Below, piece after piece: positions 10,681-23,375 of a DNA stretch of 64,000 nt. The translations under genes and the position numbers were made by a program. Under the pieces are notes generated by a model that worked only from the letters and a program-made list of their open reading frames with translations, was not told the DNA's origin and made no database searches. This stretch comes from Hedera helix (Eukaryota; Streptophyta; Magnoliopsida; Apiales; Araliaceae): the NCBI GenBank assembly GCA_947179155.2, contig OX359278.1, forward strand, positions 12,421,879 to 12,485,878, given 5' to 3'. Each line of letters starts with the position of its first letter. Within the stretch, counting starts at the first letter, position 1.

Positions 10681-11495
10681 TCTTTTTGCGAATTATAAGT
10701 TATGATTCCAAAGAGATATTGACAAAAAAATTTACCTTATCAAAAGCCTTTAACCATTTGAAACTCTTTACTTTTATCTTTCTCACCATCTTCTTCCAAC
10801 AACAATAAGCCCTATTAAGTACTTAGTAGAGAATTGATATTTTTAAATAAAAATGATAATATTTTTACAAGATCTCTTTCACATGAATAATGATAGATTC
10901 ATATGAATGTGAGGAAGACTCGTATAAAAATATCATTTATTTCTCTTTGTGAATTATAAGTTATGATTCCAAAGTAAAGAGATATTCACAACTCATATAT
11001 TTCTGAAAATTTTACCTTAGCAGAAGCCTCTAACCATTTGAAACTCTTTACTTTTATCTTTCTCGCCATCTCCTTCCAACAACAATAAGCCCAATTAAGT
11101 AATAGAGAATTGATATTTTTAAATAAAAAAATAATAATATTTTTACATGATCTGTTTCATATAAATAGTGATGGATTCATATGAATGTGAGGAATACTTA
11201 TATAAAAATATCATTTATTGTCTCTTTGCGAATTATAAGTTATGATTCCAAAGTAAAGAGATATTGATAACTCATCTAGTTATTTCTGAAAATTTTACCT
11301 TATTAGAAGCCTCTAACCATTTGAAACTCTTTACTTTTATCTTTCTCACCATCTCATTCCAACAACAATAAGCCCTATTAAGTAATAGAGAATTGATATT
11401 TCTAAATAAAAAAAAAATTATTTTCACATGATCTCTTTCACATGAATAGTGATGAATTCATATGAATGTGAGGGAGACTCGTATAAAAATATCAA
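10681..11495 (+). repeat. Tandem triplication of a ~270-bp unit
   Basis: GAATTATAAGTTATGATTCC recurs at 10690, 10951 and 11230, giving periods of 261 and 279. Each unit continues with AACCATTTGAAACTC, AACAACAATAAGCC and CATATGAATGTGAGG in the same order. No coding frame is seen. The units differ by small indels and substitutions, so the triplication is not recent. Confidence 0.8.
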
Positions 11496-12039
11496 AAAAA
11501 ATTCCATGTGCTCGTTTCCTAAGTTATATTTTGTGTATTAATCCAAAGTACTTACATAAAATTAGATTTATAAAAAATAAGTAATGAAAATCTCTATAAC
11601 TTGTTGTAGGCATGCAGTTCAATAGTCCACATGAACCTCCTACCATTCAACTGATTTTCCTTCTGGGTTATGATTAGGCATACCCGTGATAGTAGCTCCC
11701 ACATCCTTAGTATCACTCTAAGACTAGTGACACCTCTGTAAGCAAACCCTGTTGTCACCCTCTAAAATTCCTTCACTAATCCATTTGGATTAACATCCTT
11801 ACTCTAAGGCAAGTTTATGTCTAATTACATTCACAAATGGGCCTTTATGTTATTTGCCAATGAATATTGCTCAAGTTTATTATACCTTAGGTCCTGCTCC
11901 TGCCCAGGGTTCCATCACTAATGGGGGATGGCCCTATAATCTCATGTCTTGGGTTCATACCCAACTATTCCATCACTTGTAGAGGATTAAATTACAATAC
12001 CGTGTCTTGGGTTCATGTTCATCTATTCAGTACTTATCA
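11496..12039. other. Non-coding stretch, probably old repeat
   Basis: It contains repeated phrases (CCATCACTAATGGGGG, CCCGTGTCTTGGGTTC-like) that recur near 12500, suggesting an old element later split by the MITE at 12040. No frame or terminus is recognisable. Confidence 0.4.
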
Positions 12040-12435
12040 TGGTTCCCGGCCCAGACCAACGGTCTGACTAGTCAAAAATAAAAACTAGTTAGTACGCCGG
12101 TTCGATTTGGCTAAAAAAAAAATTGAATTTTACCGACTGGTCAAAACAGTGGTTCAACTGGTAAAATCGGTTAGTTGACCCAGTTTTAAAATATTTTTTA
12201 ATATTTGTTTTGTACAATAATATTTTTATTTTTAGAATTAGACTTAGATATTTTTACAAATGTTATAACATGCATTGTTTCACTATATTTTTTCTTACAA
12301 AAAAATAGATATTTTAAAATTTATTAATTATTAATAATATATTTTTTTTATGTATTTTTGACGTCACCGGTTCAATAACGATTCAAGCACTAGTTGGACC
12401 AGTGCCCTTTCCGGTTCGTTGACTGATCCGAGTTT
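12040..12435. mobile_element. MITE related to the fragment at 50790-50960
   Basis: It opens ATGGTTCCCGGCCCAGACC and closes with CCGGTTCGTTGACTGATCC, the usual ends of a plant non-autonomous element rich in GGTTCNACCGG. The inner part from GTGGTTCAACTGGTAAAA to the TATTTTTAC run matches 50820-50950. It has no coding capacity. Confidence 0.5.
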
Positions 12436-13276
12436 GAAAATATTAGAACTTATTTGGGGACTTTCCCTATCAGCCAATGTCTTAGGAAGTTGCCTTATAT
12501 TCCATCACTAGCTTGCGGAGGAGTGCCCCATAATCCCGTGTCTTGGGAATGGAGTCCTTGCCTCACGTTAACATTCATAGGTGATCAGTCCATGAATGCT
12601 TAGTATATAAGATTATTAATATAGGTTTGTAAGATTATCAAGGGTTCACATTTCCCTTTCCTTTAGGAACGATAGGTTTTCCAGGGATATTATCCCTTTT
12701 AGTAGGTTCTTAGGGCAAGACCCAAGATACATTATAGGTTAATATATTCTTCCCTTTGGGGACTTAATATAGGTTACATTAAGGTTCATTTAGGATAAAT
12801 TTCAACATTGTAGGTTTCTCAAAGGAAATAACTTAGCCTGGATATATATAAGGTTCCTTTTTTTAAGGTTTGTTTAAGATAGGTTTCGTTAAGGTTTATT
12901 TAGGATAGGTTTCATTAGAGCCAGCGACCCCAGGGCATCATATTAGGTGCCTTGGGCAGTCAAGGGTTCTTTATTGAATGATACATTTTTATCCTCAGGG
13001 CTACATCTTAACCCTAGCAGATGAGATTTAATTTATTATCCCATTTTATCCTTAAGAAATGTCCCAATACTTAGCCATTTTCTTATTGTTCTATTTTATC
13101 TTTTATTTCTCTTAAGGCCACATAGGTTAATATTTCATTTAGGCAATCAAATATCCAAAGGTTACCTACCATGTAGGTAGTCAAACATTCAAAATTTTCC
13201 TGCCATGTAGGCAATCAATTATTCAAAAATTGTCCTACCATGTAGGCAGTCAAATATTCCAAGTTTTCCTACCATA
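12436..13276. repeat. Old repeat with short tandem units
   Basis: TAGGTTTC/AGGATAGG phrases recur between 12780 and 12915. A ~49-bp unit containing ACCATGTAGGCAGTCAAA occurs three to four times between 13165 and 13275, and its CTACCATGTAGGTAG core is palindromic. No coding frame is seen. Confidence 0.5.
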
Positions 13277-13422
13277 GACATGCACAAAAAGCCCATAGCC
13301 CGCAGGCTGCCTGGCCCGACCTGAGCTCGACCTGGTCAAAGCCCAACCTGGTCAAAACTCAACCTGGTCAAGGCCTGTGATAGTTCGACCCGGCTTGCAG
13401 GCCTTCAACAAACTGCTATTTA
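13277..13422. mobile_element. Truncated hAT-like element end
   Basis: It starts TAGACATGCACAAAAAGCCC, a common hAT-type terminus, and carries repeated GACCTGGTCAAA/CCCGACC phrases. It stops at the L1 LTR start, consistent with L1 having inserted into it. The other end was not found. Confidence 0.4.
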
Positions 13423-15774
13423 TGTAATGTTACGAACTTCGAAGAATATTATAATTCAACTTTATATGAATAAATAAAGAATTACACTTTAAATATGCTA
13501 TGAAATTATCATATGTGTCTGTTTTTATGTTTCGTTTCAAGAATCCAATTTAAAAAATTATTAGAAAAATAAAAATTATTTTTGAGAAAACCTAAATTGG
13601 AAAAAAAATATTATAAACCCTAATTTGGAAACCCTAAGGTTCAAATCCAAAACCCTATAAATGTATTAATCACAAGTATGCGTATAAATATAAAAATTAT
13701 ACGGATATAATACAAAAATAATATGAAAATTATATGATATAAAAACGAAAAGTCAATCATGAATAGTAAAAGTTAACTAACCAAAATACTTGAAAATAAA
13801 CTAAGTTGAATGGTATTTAGTTGTAATCAAACTAGGTTAGATGTAACAAAGTTAGTATAATCAAACTAAGTTACAAACTAACTTAACTAAATTAGTAACC
13901 AAACTAAGTTATGAAATGGCTAATCGACCCTTCATTAAGTAAGGGAAATGACTAAAATAGCCCCGTATACTAGTCATTTGGTAGACTTGATACTTGTTGA
14001 AATTAGATGAGTCATTTTAGTGTAATGATAAAACATTCAATGGCATTAAAAGCCATGTTATACCCAGCCATACGTGTCGCAAAATGATAGATCTTTTCCT
14101 TTTACTTAGCTTGGAAGTAATGCATAAATGACAAAAATACCCTAGGTTTGAAAAGCCTATAAATCCAAGCATTAATCCTTCATTATTTTCATCTTTTTTT
14201 CCAAAGCATTCTTAAGCAAAAAATACTCTCTAGTATATTCTATAAAGTTATTTTTCAAGTGATCTCAAGTGCAAAGAAATAGTTAAAGCTTGCACTACAA
14301 AAGGTAAATTACCTAGTTGTTATTATGTTCAATTATTTATTGAGCAAATTCTTTATATAAATATTCATTTTAATAGTAGTTATAATGTCGAATTTCATTT
14401 TATAGTTTAGAACTAAAGCTAAAGAACCTAAGTCGTAACCATGTACGATTTTTCGTTCTCCGTGTATTCTTGAGCAATAGTTATAAAGTGTTATAACCAA
14501 ATATACAAGCCATTATAATGACTAAATTATTTCAAGTCTAAAGTGTCATTAACCATATATGTAAGCAGTTATAATGCCCAAATTATTTTAATTATGAAAA
14601 TCAAAAGTTCAAGAACATAAGTCGTTGCCATGTACGATTTTTTATATTCTTCGTGTGTTCTTGAGCAAAAGTCATAAAACTCTATATAAGAAGGTTTACG
14701 ATTTTATTATTTTTATGTTATGAAATGTTATTAAGTGTTAGAACATGTCACCCTAACAAATTAATGCTTAGGGTATCATGTTTTATGAATTAGGTCAAAG
14801 AAAAATAAAAACAGTTTCAGCAGTCCCCTTTATGCCTAGTTCTATGAAAATCTATAAGGAATTTGGGGTTTCGGTCTAAATATGATTTGTATAGACGAAA
14901 GTTATGAACGTGTGAAATTTTGAACGACTCAAAAATGTTCTAAAACGAAGAAGTTATGGCCCTTTAACTGAGCCAAGGTCTGACAACAAATAAGCTGTCC
15001 ACTTTATGAAAAGTCCCTTAAAATGAGTTTTTGAGTTTGAGCATTTTATGAATAAAACCACTAATAAAAATAGTCTAGTTAAGCTATAAAAAAACTTATT
15101 AAAATGTAATATTCGATAAACTGACAGTCGGGTTCGCGTAACCCTTTATATAGGCTTTTAAATGTTTATCGGAAAACCCTAGTTGTTATATTTGATTTAC
15201 ACACTTTGTGCAACAACGCGTTATAAATCTTTGATATGAAAGTTATTACTATTTTTTTCGGTATAACTTGCGAAATGAACATTTATTCCTAAAGTATTGA
15301 ATTGCTGTAATTCTTTAGTCGAACCAAGTTGTATTGGTGAGACCTATGCATGTGAAATAATTTGTGTTGAACAAAATGGTAACCACTATTCATGATTAGT
15401 CTAATGTAATGTATGTTATGCATAACATAGGATGTCATGAGGTTGATCCTTTATAGATATCACTTGATAGTTTCGGAGTCGAAAGACAAACGAACAAATA
15501 GTTATTGGTTTAATTACCACTTAGTTTTGCTATGTTAAAAGAATTGTAACATCCTTTGTTCAGTTATGAATCATTTTAAATCCGTATTGGTGTGAGTTCA
15601 CTTATATGCTATGTGTTTAGACTTGCTGAGCTTTTGTATGCTCACCCTTGCGAATAAAACTTATTTGTAAACAAACCCGAAAGCTCCAGTTCGAAGAATA
15701 AAAGAAATAAGAAATGCTTATACTAGTTTACATATTTTCGTATATTGCTTGTCTTTTTGTTATAGTCTTTGTGA
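13423..15774 (+). mobile_element. 5' LTR of chromovirus L1, interrupted by L2
   Basis: It begins TGTAATGTTACGAAC, and its first ~147 bp match the segment starting at 63854 at roughly 88%. A TATA box (CTATAAAT, 14157) and a following leader suggest the U3/R border. A ~190-bp internal duplication places AAGTCGT.ACCATGTACG at 14429 and 14619. Near 15620 a CTTGCTGAGC.TTTGTATGCTCAC stretch resembles the late part of other LTRs of this class. The LTR end and primer-binding site are absent because L2 starts at 15775. The 5 bp before it (ATTTA) could be a target duplication. Confidence 0.7.
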
Positions 15775-16848
15775 TGACCCAAATATTAGCAATATTTCTT
15801 TTTAAAGAAATATTGAATGACTAATTAAATGTTAGATTTTAAAATCTAATTTTGTAAACAAAATGTGTAAAAAGAGGAATAAAATTTCAAGATTTGAGAA
15901 ATGGTCAAATAGTCAAAGTGGGATTAAAGAAAAGAAAAGAAAGTAAAAAAAAAAAAAATCAATTTGGAGTTCGAAAGAGACTTTTAAGATGCGGACTGCA
16001 CCATTGAGTCCGTAACGTTGAAGTTAGCAAGAAAAGGTGGTAAACGCAAATTTGAGTCAGGGTTGACTTTTTGGTCAGAGTCAACTTTTTGATTTGTAAA
16101 GGTGAAAAGTCAAACTTTGAGTTTGAAGATTTTTTTTGAGAAATGGACTTCACCATTGTAACGAGAACATCGAATTTAGTAAATATGGACTGTAAACACG
16201 ATATGTGTTTCGGTTGACTTTTTGATCAAAGTTGACTATTTGATTTTTTAGTATAAAAGGTCAAACTTGAAGTTCGGAAGTGAATTTGAAGAAACGGACG
16301 CTACCACGATGATGAGAACGTCAAAATTAGTAAAAAATGACCGTAATATTAAAATTTTAATTTTAGGGTTAAAAAGTCAAAGAACGAATCAAATAAATTG
16401 AAGCGGGACCCATAAAAGGAATAAAATTATACAGAATTTCAGTATTTTGGAAGAGCAATAGGCGTGGGTTGCTTTGGAAAAAAAAATGGGACAAGCTCTT
16501 TTATTTATTCTCCCAAAAAACACTTTATGTCTCCTTATCCCCTATTTGTTTTCAACCACCATCTCTTATCTTAGATATTTCATTTCGATTAGACCAAGAC
16601 CATATTCAGCAAAAAAGAGAAGGAGAGAGAGAGAGAGAGGAGGAGGAGGAGGAGGCTACCATGGAAGAAGAGTGAAGAGGAAGAACATGTATTAAGCTTA
16701 TTTTATCTTTCTCCTCGTTCATATCTCAAGCCAATGAAAGTCACCCTTAAACCCCCTTACACTACACCCGTGACTGGAAATGAGAGAGAAAAGAAGGATA
16801 TGGGGCTACCAAGGATGATATAGGGAAGGGATTTGATCGAAATATGTG

Positions 16849-16850
<2 letters not shown>

Positions 16851-16928
<78 letters not shown>
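16851..16928. repeat. Compound microsatellite (AT)n(AG)n
   Basis: About 25 AT units run directly into about 14 AG units inside the L2 LTR. The open frames over this run are products of the repeat. Confidence 0.9.
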
Positions 16929-16930
<2 letters not shown>

Positions 16931-17715
16931 GTTAATGGACACCCACAACCTATGTGATAAAAGTCCTAAAATAAAATATTTTCCTAAATCTTGTGATTTC
17001 AAGTGTTTAACCTTGTGGAGATTAATGAGTTGAGTGTGATAAGTGTTTTGAATCATGTTAATTTAAGTTATAAAACCTTGTGACATGATTGGGATGAATG
17101 TATAAGCATAATGTTGTAAAGACTTCAAACGAAATGGCTTAACTTAGTTGAATGATGGTTTAAGCTATATGCACACTAGGTGTTTGTTAAAATGCCTAAG
17201 AGAATGTTTTTCTAACTTTGCTATCCAAAGTGTCTATGTAATGGTGAGTCCATTAGTTATGTGTTTAAGAAACTATGTAAGTCACAATGATGACTTCATC
17301 AGAATAAACGAAACTATAATGGTTTAAAACCTAGTATAAAGTGTTTTGTTAAGTTATAAAATTCAATTTGAAGGCTATGTTTCCATAGGCCAAGAAGATG
17401 TGTATGTATTGGTGAAGAACTTAATTATGTGTTGTTTTTCCAAAACTATAACTAGTGTACTATATGCATTTTGGTTAAATCCAAAAGGTTTTATGGTTAA
17501 TTATTGCTTGGTGTTGGTAAATGAAAAGGAGAGAAAGGTCTTGTATATAAGACCTATGTGTAGAGATTTGCGACCATTGTTTTAGGTTTAAAAATGTTTT
17601 TTGAAAATGATTAGACTTTTGTTGGTTGGTTATTCATGAATGCCAAAAATTAAAGCTAATAATGTGGCCTAGTTGAGGCATGATTGGGGTAGATAAATGA
17701 ACAATGCATCTTAAT

Positions 17716-19748
17716 TAGAGCTGCAAACGAACCGAACTGTTCGCGAACCGGTTCAGTTCGGTTCGAGTTCGGTTCGGTTCGAGTTCGACTAGTTGCTTTT
17801 TTCGAGCCGAACTCGCATATGGTATCGAGTTTGATTGCTCGATCGAACATGTTCGCGAACCATGTGGTTCGGTTCGACTATGTTCGTGAACGGTTCGGTT
17901 CGAGTTCGGTTCGACTATGCTAGTGTTCGACGCAGTTCGGTTCGGTTCGTTAGCTGCTCCAGTTTGAATTGTATTTCTTACATGTTTAATATTTTTAAAT
18001 TCTAAATACAAATAATTAGTTATTTCATATTAAATTTTAAAGTTTGTCTTATCAATAATTGTTAATTTTTTAGTAATTTTCTTTTTTTATTACTTAAACA
18101 TCTTTTTGTTTTTTTAATAATTGATTAGAAGTATACATTTTTATTAAAGAATTAATAAATAATAATGTGTACTTTTTCACATGTAATTTAATTAAAATAA
18201 TTGTAATATTTTCATAAATTTTTTAACAATGATTGTTAGATTATTACAATTTACATCACTGATAATTTAATAAATTATAACCCATGTCATAAATCACATA
18301 AATAATGTCATTAATATTCATGCAATGACAATTTGATATTAATTAAAGAATGATACAATACAATTGCTTACATTTGCTTGAGTTATTGAAATTGCCAAAT
18401 TAAGATAGAGAATAGAGAAATCAAGTTATCAATGTATCGAGACTTCACTAATAGAGTAATAATCATTGTTTACATCAACCTATTGTCCATCAACCATATA
18501 ATTAAAAGTGCAAACTTGATTTTTAAATTTTTAAATTTTTTAGTGTTACAAACTTATAGTGTATATGTGAGACGGTGAGAAAAAATAAATAACTAACTTT
18601 GTTTTATGCAATTAAGTAATCATATTTAGTATAAAAAATAGCGTTTAAAAAGTTTAATAATCCAATAAAGCAATGTCACGGTACCGTTTGCATGAAATTA
18701 AATGAGTTAATAATTTAAATTAAAATAAGCAAAATGGTGAGAAAAAAAACAAAAACACAAAAAGTCTTTAAATTACTTTGAGTCTTTGATATTAGAATTG
18801 TAGTTAATTTACAAAATTGTAAAATTTAATATATTACTTTAGGTTTTTAGAAAAAAATTATTTAGTTTTAAACAATATAATTTTGAAAATTATAAACTTT
18901 TTATAAAATAATTCTCAAGATTTATTTTATTCAAAAGTTAATTACCACATTCCTTTTGAATTAAAAATTCATACTTGAGCAGTTGATCTTATTACTTATA
19001 TTTTAGAATGGAAGAAGTATCTAGTAGTAATACATTTCAAGGTTAACAACTTAACAATATTAGTTTATTAGATATTGAATTAATCTAAATCAACTAAATT
19101 CACATTATTTTAAATTTTATAATTTCATTATAAAAAAATCTTAAATATGACTCTTTTTATGAAATAGATGGAGTATTTTTTTTTCTTTTGTTTTACCTAA
19201 AAGTAAAAAATACAAAAATATGAAAATAATTAATTAATTGAGGAAGTAGTAATATCGCCCTTTTTTTAAGTTAATTGAAAGTAGTAATATTTATTTATTC
19301 TAGACTAATTAAGTAATTAACAATAATATTGACAACTACTACTAATTTAATATATATGAATATATTATAATATGATATTATGATATATTATATCTTTTTT
19401 GGCTATTCCTAATTCCTAAATAAACTCGAGTATCTGAGTCCTCTTAGCCTTGTAATTAATTTTTTTTTTTAAAATAAAAATATTTAGCCTAATTTTTGCA
19501 AACTCGAGCATAATAGACGAACTCGAGCATTATAGGCGAACTCGAGCATGCTCGCGAACTCGAGTATTATAGTCGAACTCGAGCATATAGTCGAACCCGA
19601 TCTGCTCGTGAACTCGAACATGTTCGCGAACTGTTCGTGAACACTAACGAACCGAACTCGCACAAGTGCGTTGGTTCGATAGTGCTACTCGAACATGTTC
19701 GAGTTCGACTAATGAGGTTCGGTTCGGTTCGGATCGTTTACAGCCCTA
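17716..19748. mobile_element. Non-autonomous hAT element with perfect 8-bp target duplication
   Basis: The termini are TAGAGCTGCAAACGA.CCGAAC and the inverted GTTCGG.TCGTTTACAGCCCTA, flanked by identical octamers ATCTTAAT at 17708-17715 and 19749-19756. The left ~250 bp repeat GTTCGGTTCGAGTTCGG-type units. The right ~240 bp (19495-19735) repeat GAACTCGAGCA units. Dense subterminal repeats are where hAT transposases bind. The 1.5-kb AT-rich centre has no transposase frame, so it depends on a partner. It inserted into the L2 LTR, so it is younger than L2. Confidence 0.9.
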
Positions 19749-21179
19749 ATCTTAATAATCTTTAATAAAGAAAGTTAAGGTTTCTTTAGAAAACTTAGAA
19801 TGGTAAACCTATATTGGTTGATATTTGTGTTGTGAGCTTAGAATGTTAAAACCATGATTTGGTTGTTAATATAGTAATAGGAGATTAAGAATTTTGATTG
19901 CTTATATTGATGAACCTAGTAAGCCATGGAATGAATTTAAGCTCATATTGTGTATTGATGAATAAGCGATGAATTTTTGAACAAGAAAACTATGAAACTA
20001 CTTTTCAAGCTGTCATTATGAGCTGTTTTAGTCCATTTGTGGTTGGAATTTTGGACTTTGGCCTGAAGAGAAGTTGTAGAGAAATAAAATGTGTTATGCA
20101 TTAGCAAGTGGTCTGATTATATAAGTTATGTTTGTTTTCAAGATCAATTTTGTGAAGGTGTTATGCTAAAATTGAAAATTTGATCAAATGTGCAATATGT
20201 GATGAACAAGGATATTTAAGCCCTTGGGTTATATCCGTAAACAAGTGATTTAATAAAAGCTATATTTTTATAAAATACTATGTAGTATGCTATAGATTGT
20301 GTAAAAAAAAAGGAGAAAATCGGATGAAAATTGAGTAAGTTTAAAATATGCAAAGTTGGTATGAAAATCAGGGAAAAAATTCCATAAGTATAAAATTCTG
20401 GAGCAGAGTAATGCTGAGTGGGTGCTAAGTGGGCGTCTATGCACCTGAAGCTACTGTTCGAATTTTTATTATTATTTTTATTTCATGATCTTATTTCAAT
20501 TTTATGCGATCAAGATAAGTTATGACATCCTAATAATGTATAAATTAACATGGAATGTGTGAAGACTAAGTTATGGTTACATTACAAATACAAGCATGAT
20601 AAACTAGTACATATAAGGTTAAATGATAATGATTTGATGTCATGTGCTTAATCCAAAAGAGGATAACATAAGTCACATGATAACTAATTAGCGTAATATG
20701 AACTAAAAATGTATGTATGCCTAGGTTAAGTTGAAAATATAACAAGATAGGACATTAAATGATTGAAATGGAAATAAATAAGAGTAAGGTTTTAACTAAT
20801 CAACTGTTCGATAGTACAAGAACAGATACATTACAAGACTAATGTAATGTACTAGTAAGTGTATGGTTACAAGATGAAGAATGAGTATGTATGTGCACGG
20901 TTCAAATGATTGAATGAAATGGATATATCTAATCCAAGTTGAATGAACCTAGATAGTATGTACTTAACCAAATGTGGTGCATATAATGGTATGTTTTACA
21001 CGCATTGAACTACAAATGCAATAAGCTAGCACATGTGGTGATGAAAGTGAAATGAAGCTGAGTTATATAAACAACAAAGTTGTATGCTTATAAAGGCGAT
21101 ACATAAGACGATATATTAAAGATAGAGTCCATAAAGGAAGAAATGGGTAAATAGACTATACCACTATAAAAAAATGGAC

Positions 21180-21560
21180 ATTTGGCAACGATTTTTCAAT
21201 CAACGATTTATAAAATCGTTGCAAAAAATACATGTTTAGCAACGAAATTTGTCATTCGTTGCAGATTTTGATAGACTTTCATTTTTCGCAACGAATTTCA
21301 TAGGTCGTTGCAAAATTTTGTTGCCAATTCGTTGGCAAAAAAAACCCGCCTATTTACTTTTTTTTGTTACCGATTCTTGGTGGACATTCAGCAACGATTT
21401 TTGTCATTGCCAAAAATGCATGTTTTGCAACGAAATTTGTCATTCGTTATAGTTTGTTAAAGGTTTTCATTTTTTGTAAAGAATTTTATAGGTCGTTGCA
21501 AAATATCGTTGCCAGTTCGTTATAAAATTTCGTTGCCAATTCGTTGGCAGATTATGATTC
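21180..21560. repeat. Left subterminal repeats of CACTA-A
   Basis: Roughly a dozen copies in both orientations of GCAACGA/TCGTTGC occur, spaced 20-40 bp. One unit is duplicated at 21236 and 21427 (GCAACGAAATTTGTCATTCG). Such arrays bind the transposase in CACTA elements. Confidence 0.75.
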
Positions 21561-21979
21561 ATTATACTATGTCCCTCATGCCAGTCAGATTTTGATTCAT
21601 TATAATCTGTAATTTTTTTATAAATTTAGTGAGAGAAATTACTTAACTGAGTTAAACTTATGAATGACAAATGAACCACTAAATTATAATGAATTTCCAA
21701 ATTATTCTTTTTAATTTATTATTTTATTATATTGTTAACTTATTATACTAACAAAATATTAATTGAATATCTCATTAAAATATAAATAACAAAATAGTTC
21801 ACATAAATTTGTATATACTAAATGAGAACCTAATTATTATATCATTTCAAAAGAATATATTGTATACAAAGCTAGTATAGCCAATATATACACACTAAAA
21901 TTACAAGACTTGTTATCAAAAGCAAGTGTCATATCACATACAATATGTATTCACAAATATTACACAAGGATGAAAATCT

Positions 21980-22048
21980 CTAGCTATAAGGCATGATAAT
22001 TGTCAGCTCTTCATTATCTTCGTCTTCAAGTAAGTCAAGGTTGAGCCT
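21980..22048 (-). pseudogene. Possible captured terminal exon, acidic tail
   Basis: The reverse strand reads RLNLDLLEDEDNEELTIIMP, then YS and a stop. The composition is that of a real acidic C-terminus and a possible acceptor precedes it. The family is unknown, and it does not look like the end of cysteine synthase. Confidence 0.3.
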
Positions 22049-22342
22049 TTAACTTCATATTGCAAGAAAAGTATCAAAACTCAATTTTATAAACATGAAT
22101 AACAAAAGATTAACTGGCTAAACATAAAATAAGAAAACAGTTCAACAAAATGAGAGAGATCAAAATATAATGATTACCAAAATTGAAATATTCATTGTGC
22201 TAGATGAATTTATATTGAAACAAGAAAAATTGCACTACATTGAGTTAACCATATCAGTATTATATCGTCAAGGCATATCAGTACATACAACTTTAAGATT
22301 CAGAAACATATTGTCAAGGCATAACAGTTCTGTATTCGTCAC

Positions 22343-22445
22343 CTGTTTGTTACACTGAAACATGGCTCCATGATCTCAAGCTTGGCAACTATATTTGTAG
22401 CAGAACCCTTTACAATGTTGTTTAAGTACACCATAGTTGTCTTCC
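22343..22445 (-). pseudogene. Captured exon of cysteine synthase (O-acetylserine(thiol)lyase)
   Basis: A 103-bp exon is bounded by an AG acceptor and a GTGACG donor on the reverse strand. It encodes KTTMVYLNNIVKGSAT, then NIVAKLEIMEPC, then FSVTNR. Plant cysteine synthases have a nearly identical N-terminal stretch (G-K/N-T-P-M-V-Y-L-N, then K-L-E-x-M-E-P-C, then S-V-K-D-R). In the true enzyme the Lys of SVKDR forms the Schiff base with pyridoxal phosphate; here that position is Thr, and the Asp after it is Asn. The piece therefore cannot encode a working enzyme. No other cysteine synthase exon was found nearby. Confidence 0.75.
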
Positions 22446-23072
22446 CTAATAGCTATCAAATGCAATAAACCATAAAATATAAATAAAGTGACACGAAGGT
22501 GGCTTCAGTTAAATAAATAAATGGGAGACATAACTGATTAAAAAGTTCAAATTTCTGATCCGCATGTCACCAGTTAAAGTCCCTTTACTAATAATATTAA
22601 TAGAATATCAAAATGGCTTAAATGTGTATGATTGACAGAATAGTTTAACATATTGATAATCTACAGTTCTAGAGATGAAATAGTGGCGCATCATTTACTC
22701 ACATGTTAGATATCTGAGGCTATGTACAAGATTTAAATGAATTCTTTCTAAACTATGTTACCAAATTAGTTTACTGATGAAAAGTTGAATAATTTCTGAT
22801 GAGTTGATTAACAAGTTAAACCGCTCAAAATTTAGGACATAATACAGGTATTGGACAAGCTCATTAGCATTCAAAACTTAGTTTAGAGATTATATTTAAA
22901 ATAAAACAACAAACATGTGGTAGGCAACACTACTTCAGCTCCCAATTTGAAAACAAAAGACTTAAATAAACAGAATCTAGTGTCTATCAAGAAAACTAAC
23001 ATCCCAGTTCAAGCAATAAAAAATACATATGGATCACTTTATACCAAATTGAAGACTTAGAGGAACCTTTAC

Positions 23073-23115
23073 CTGAAACTCCTCGAATCAAGAAAAACAC
23101 AAAGTTCTGATGCAC
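23073..23115 (-). pseudogene. Small captured exon, family unknown
   Basis: Forty-three bases are bounded by a GATACAG acceptor and a GTAAAG donor on the reverse strand, reading VHQNFVFFLIRGVS. The splice signals are good but the piece is too short to assign. Confidence 0.35.
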
Positions 23116-23375
23116 CTGTATCCAAAATAAATTGTAAACAAGTTAATACCAAATACTACGTTTAAATATATGTTTAAAACAATCCAAGGGTTCCAAGAGA
23201 TGTTTCTTCAAATGTGGCTCTGACTTGTTGAAGCTAAGCATGATGCATAAGAAGACATAACTAACAATTTTATTACATGGTTTGGCAGCAGGATGTATAT
23301 TTAGTCTAAATAAACCTAAATGTTTTGCTAACTTCTGGTTGGAAAATATAAAAGCTGACATGATGCAGTTCCACA

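Noticed and set aside
16757..17056. Open frames on both strands with Ile-Tyr or Arg-Glu runs
   Set aside because: They are translations of the (AT)n(AG)n microsatellite within the L2 LTR.
17656..18011. Arg/Glu/Asn/Thr-rich reverse frames
   Set aside because: They lie in the GTTCGG subterminal repeats of the hAT element.
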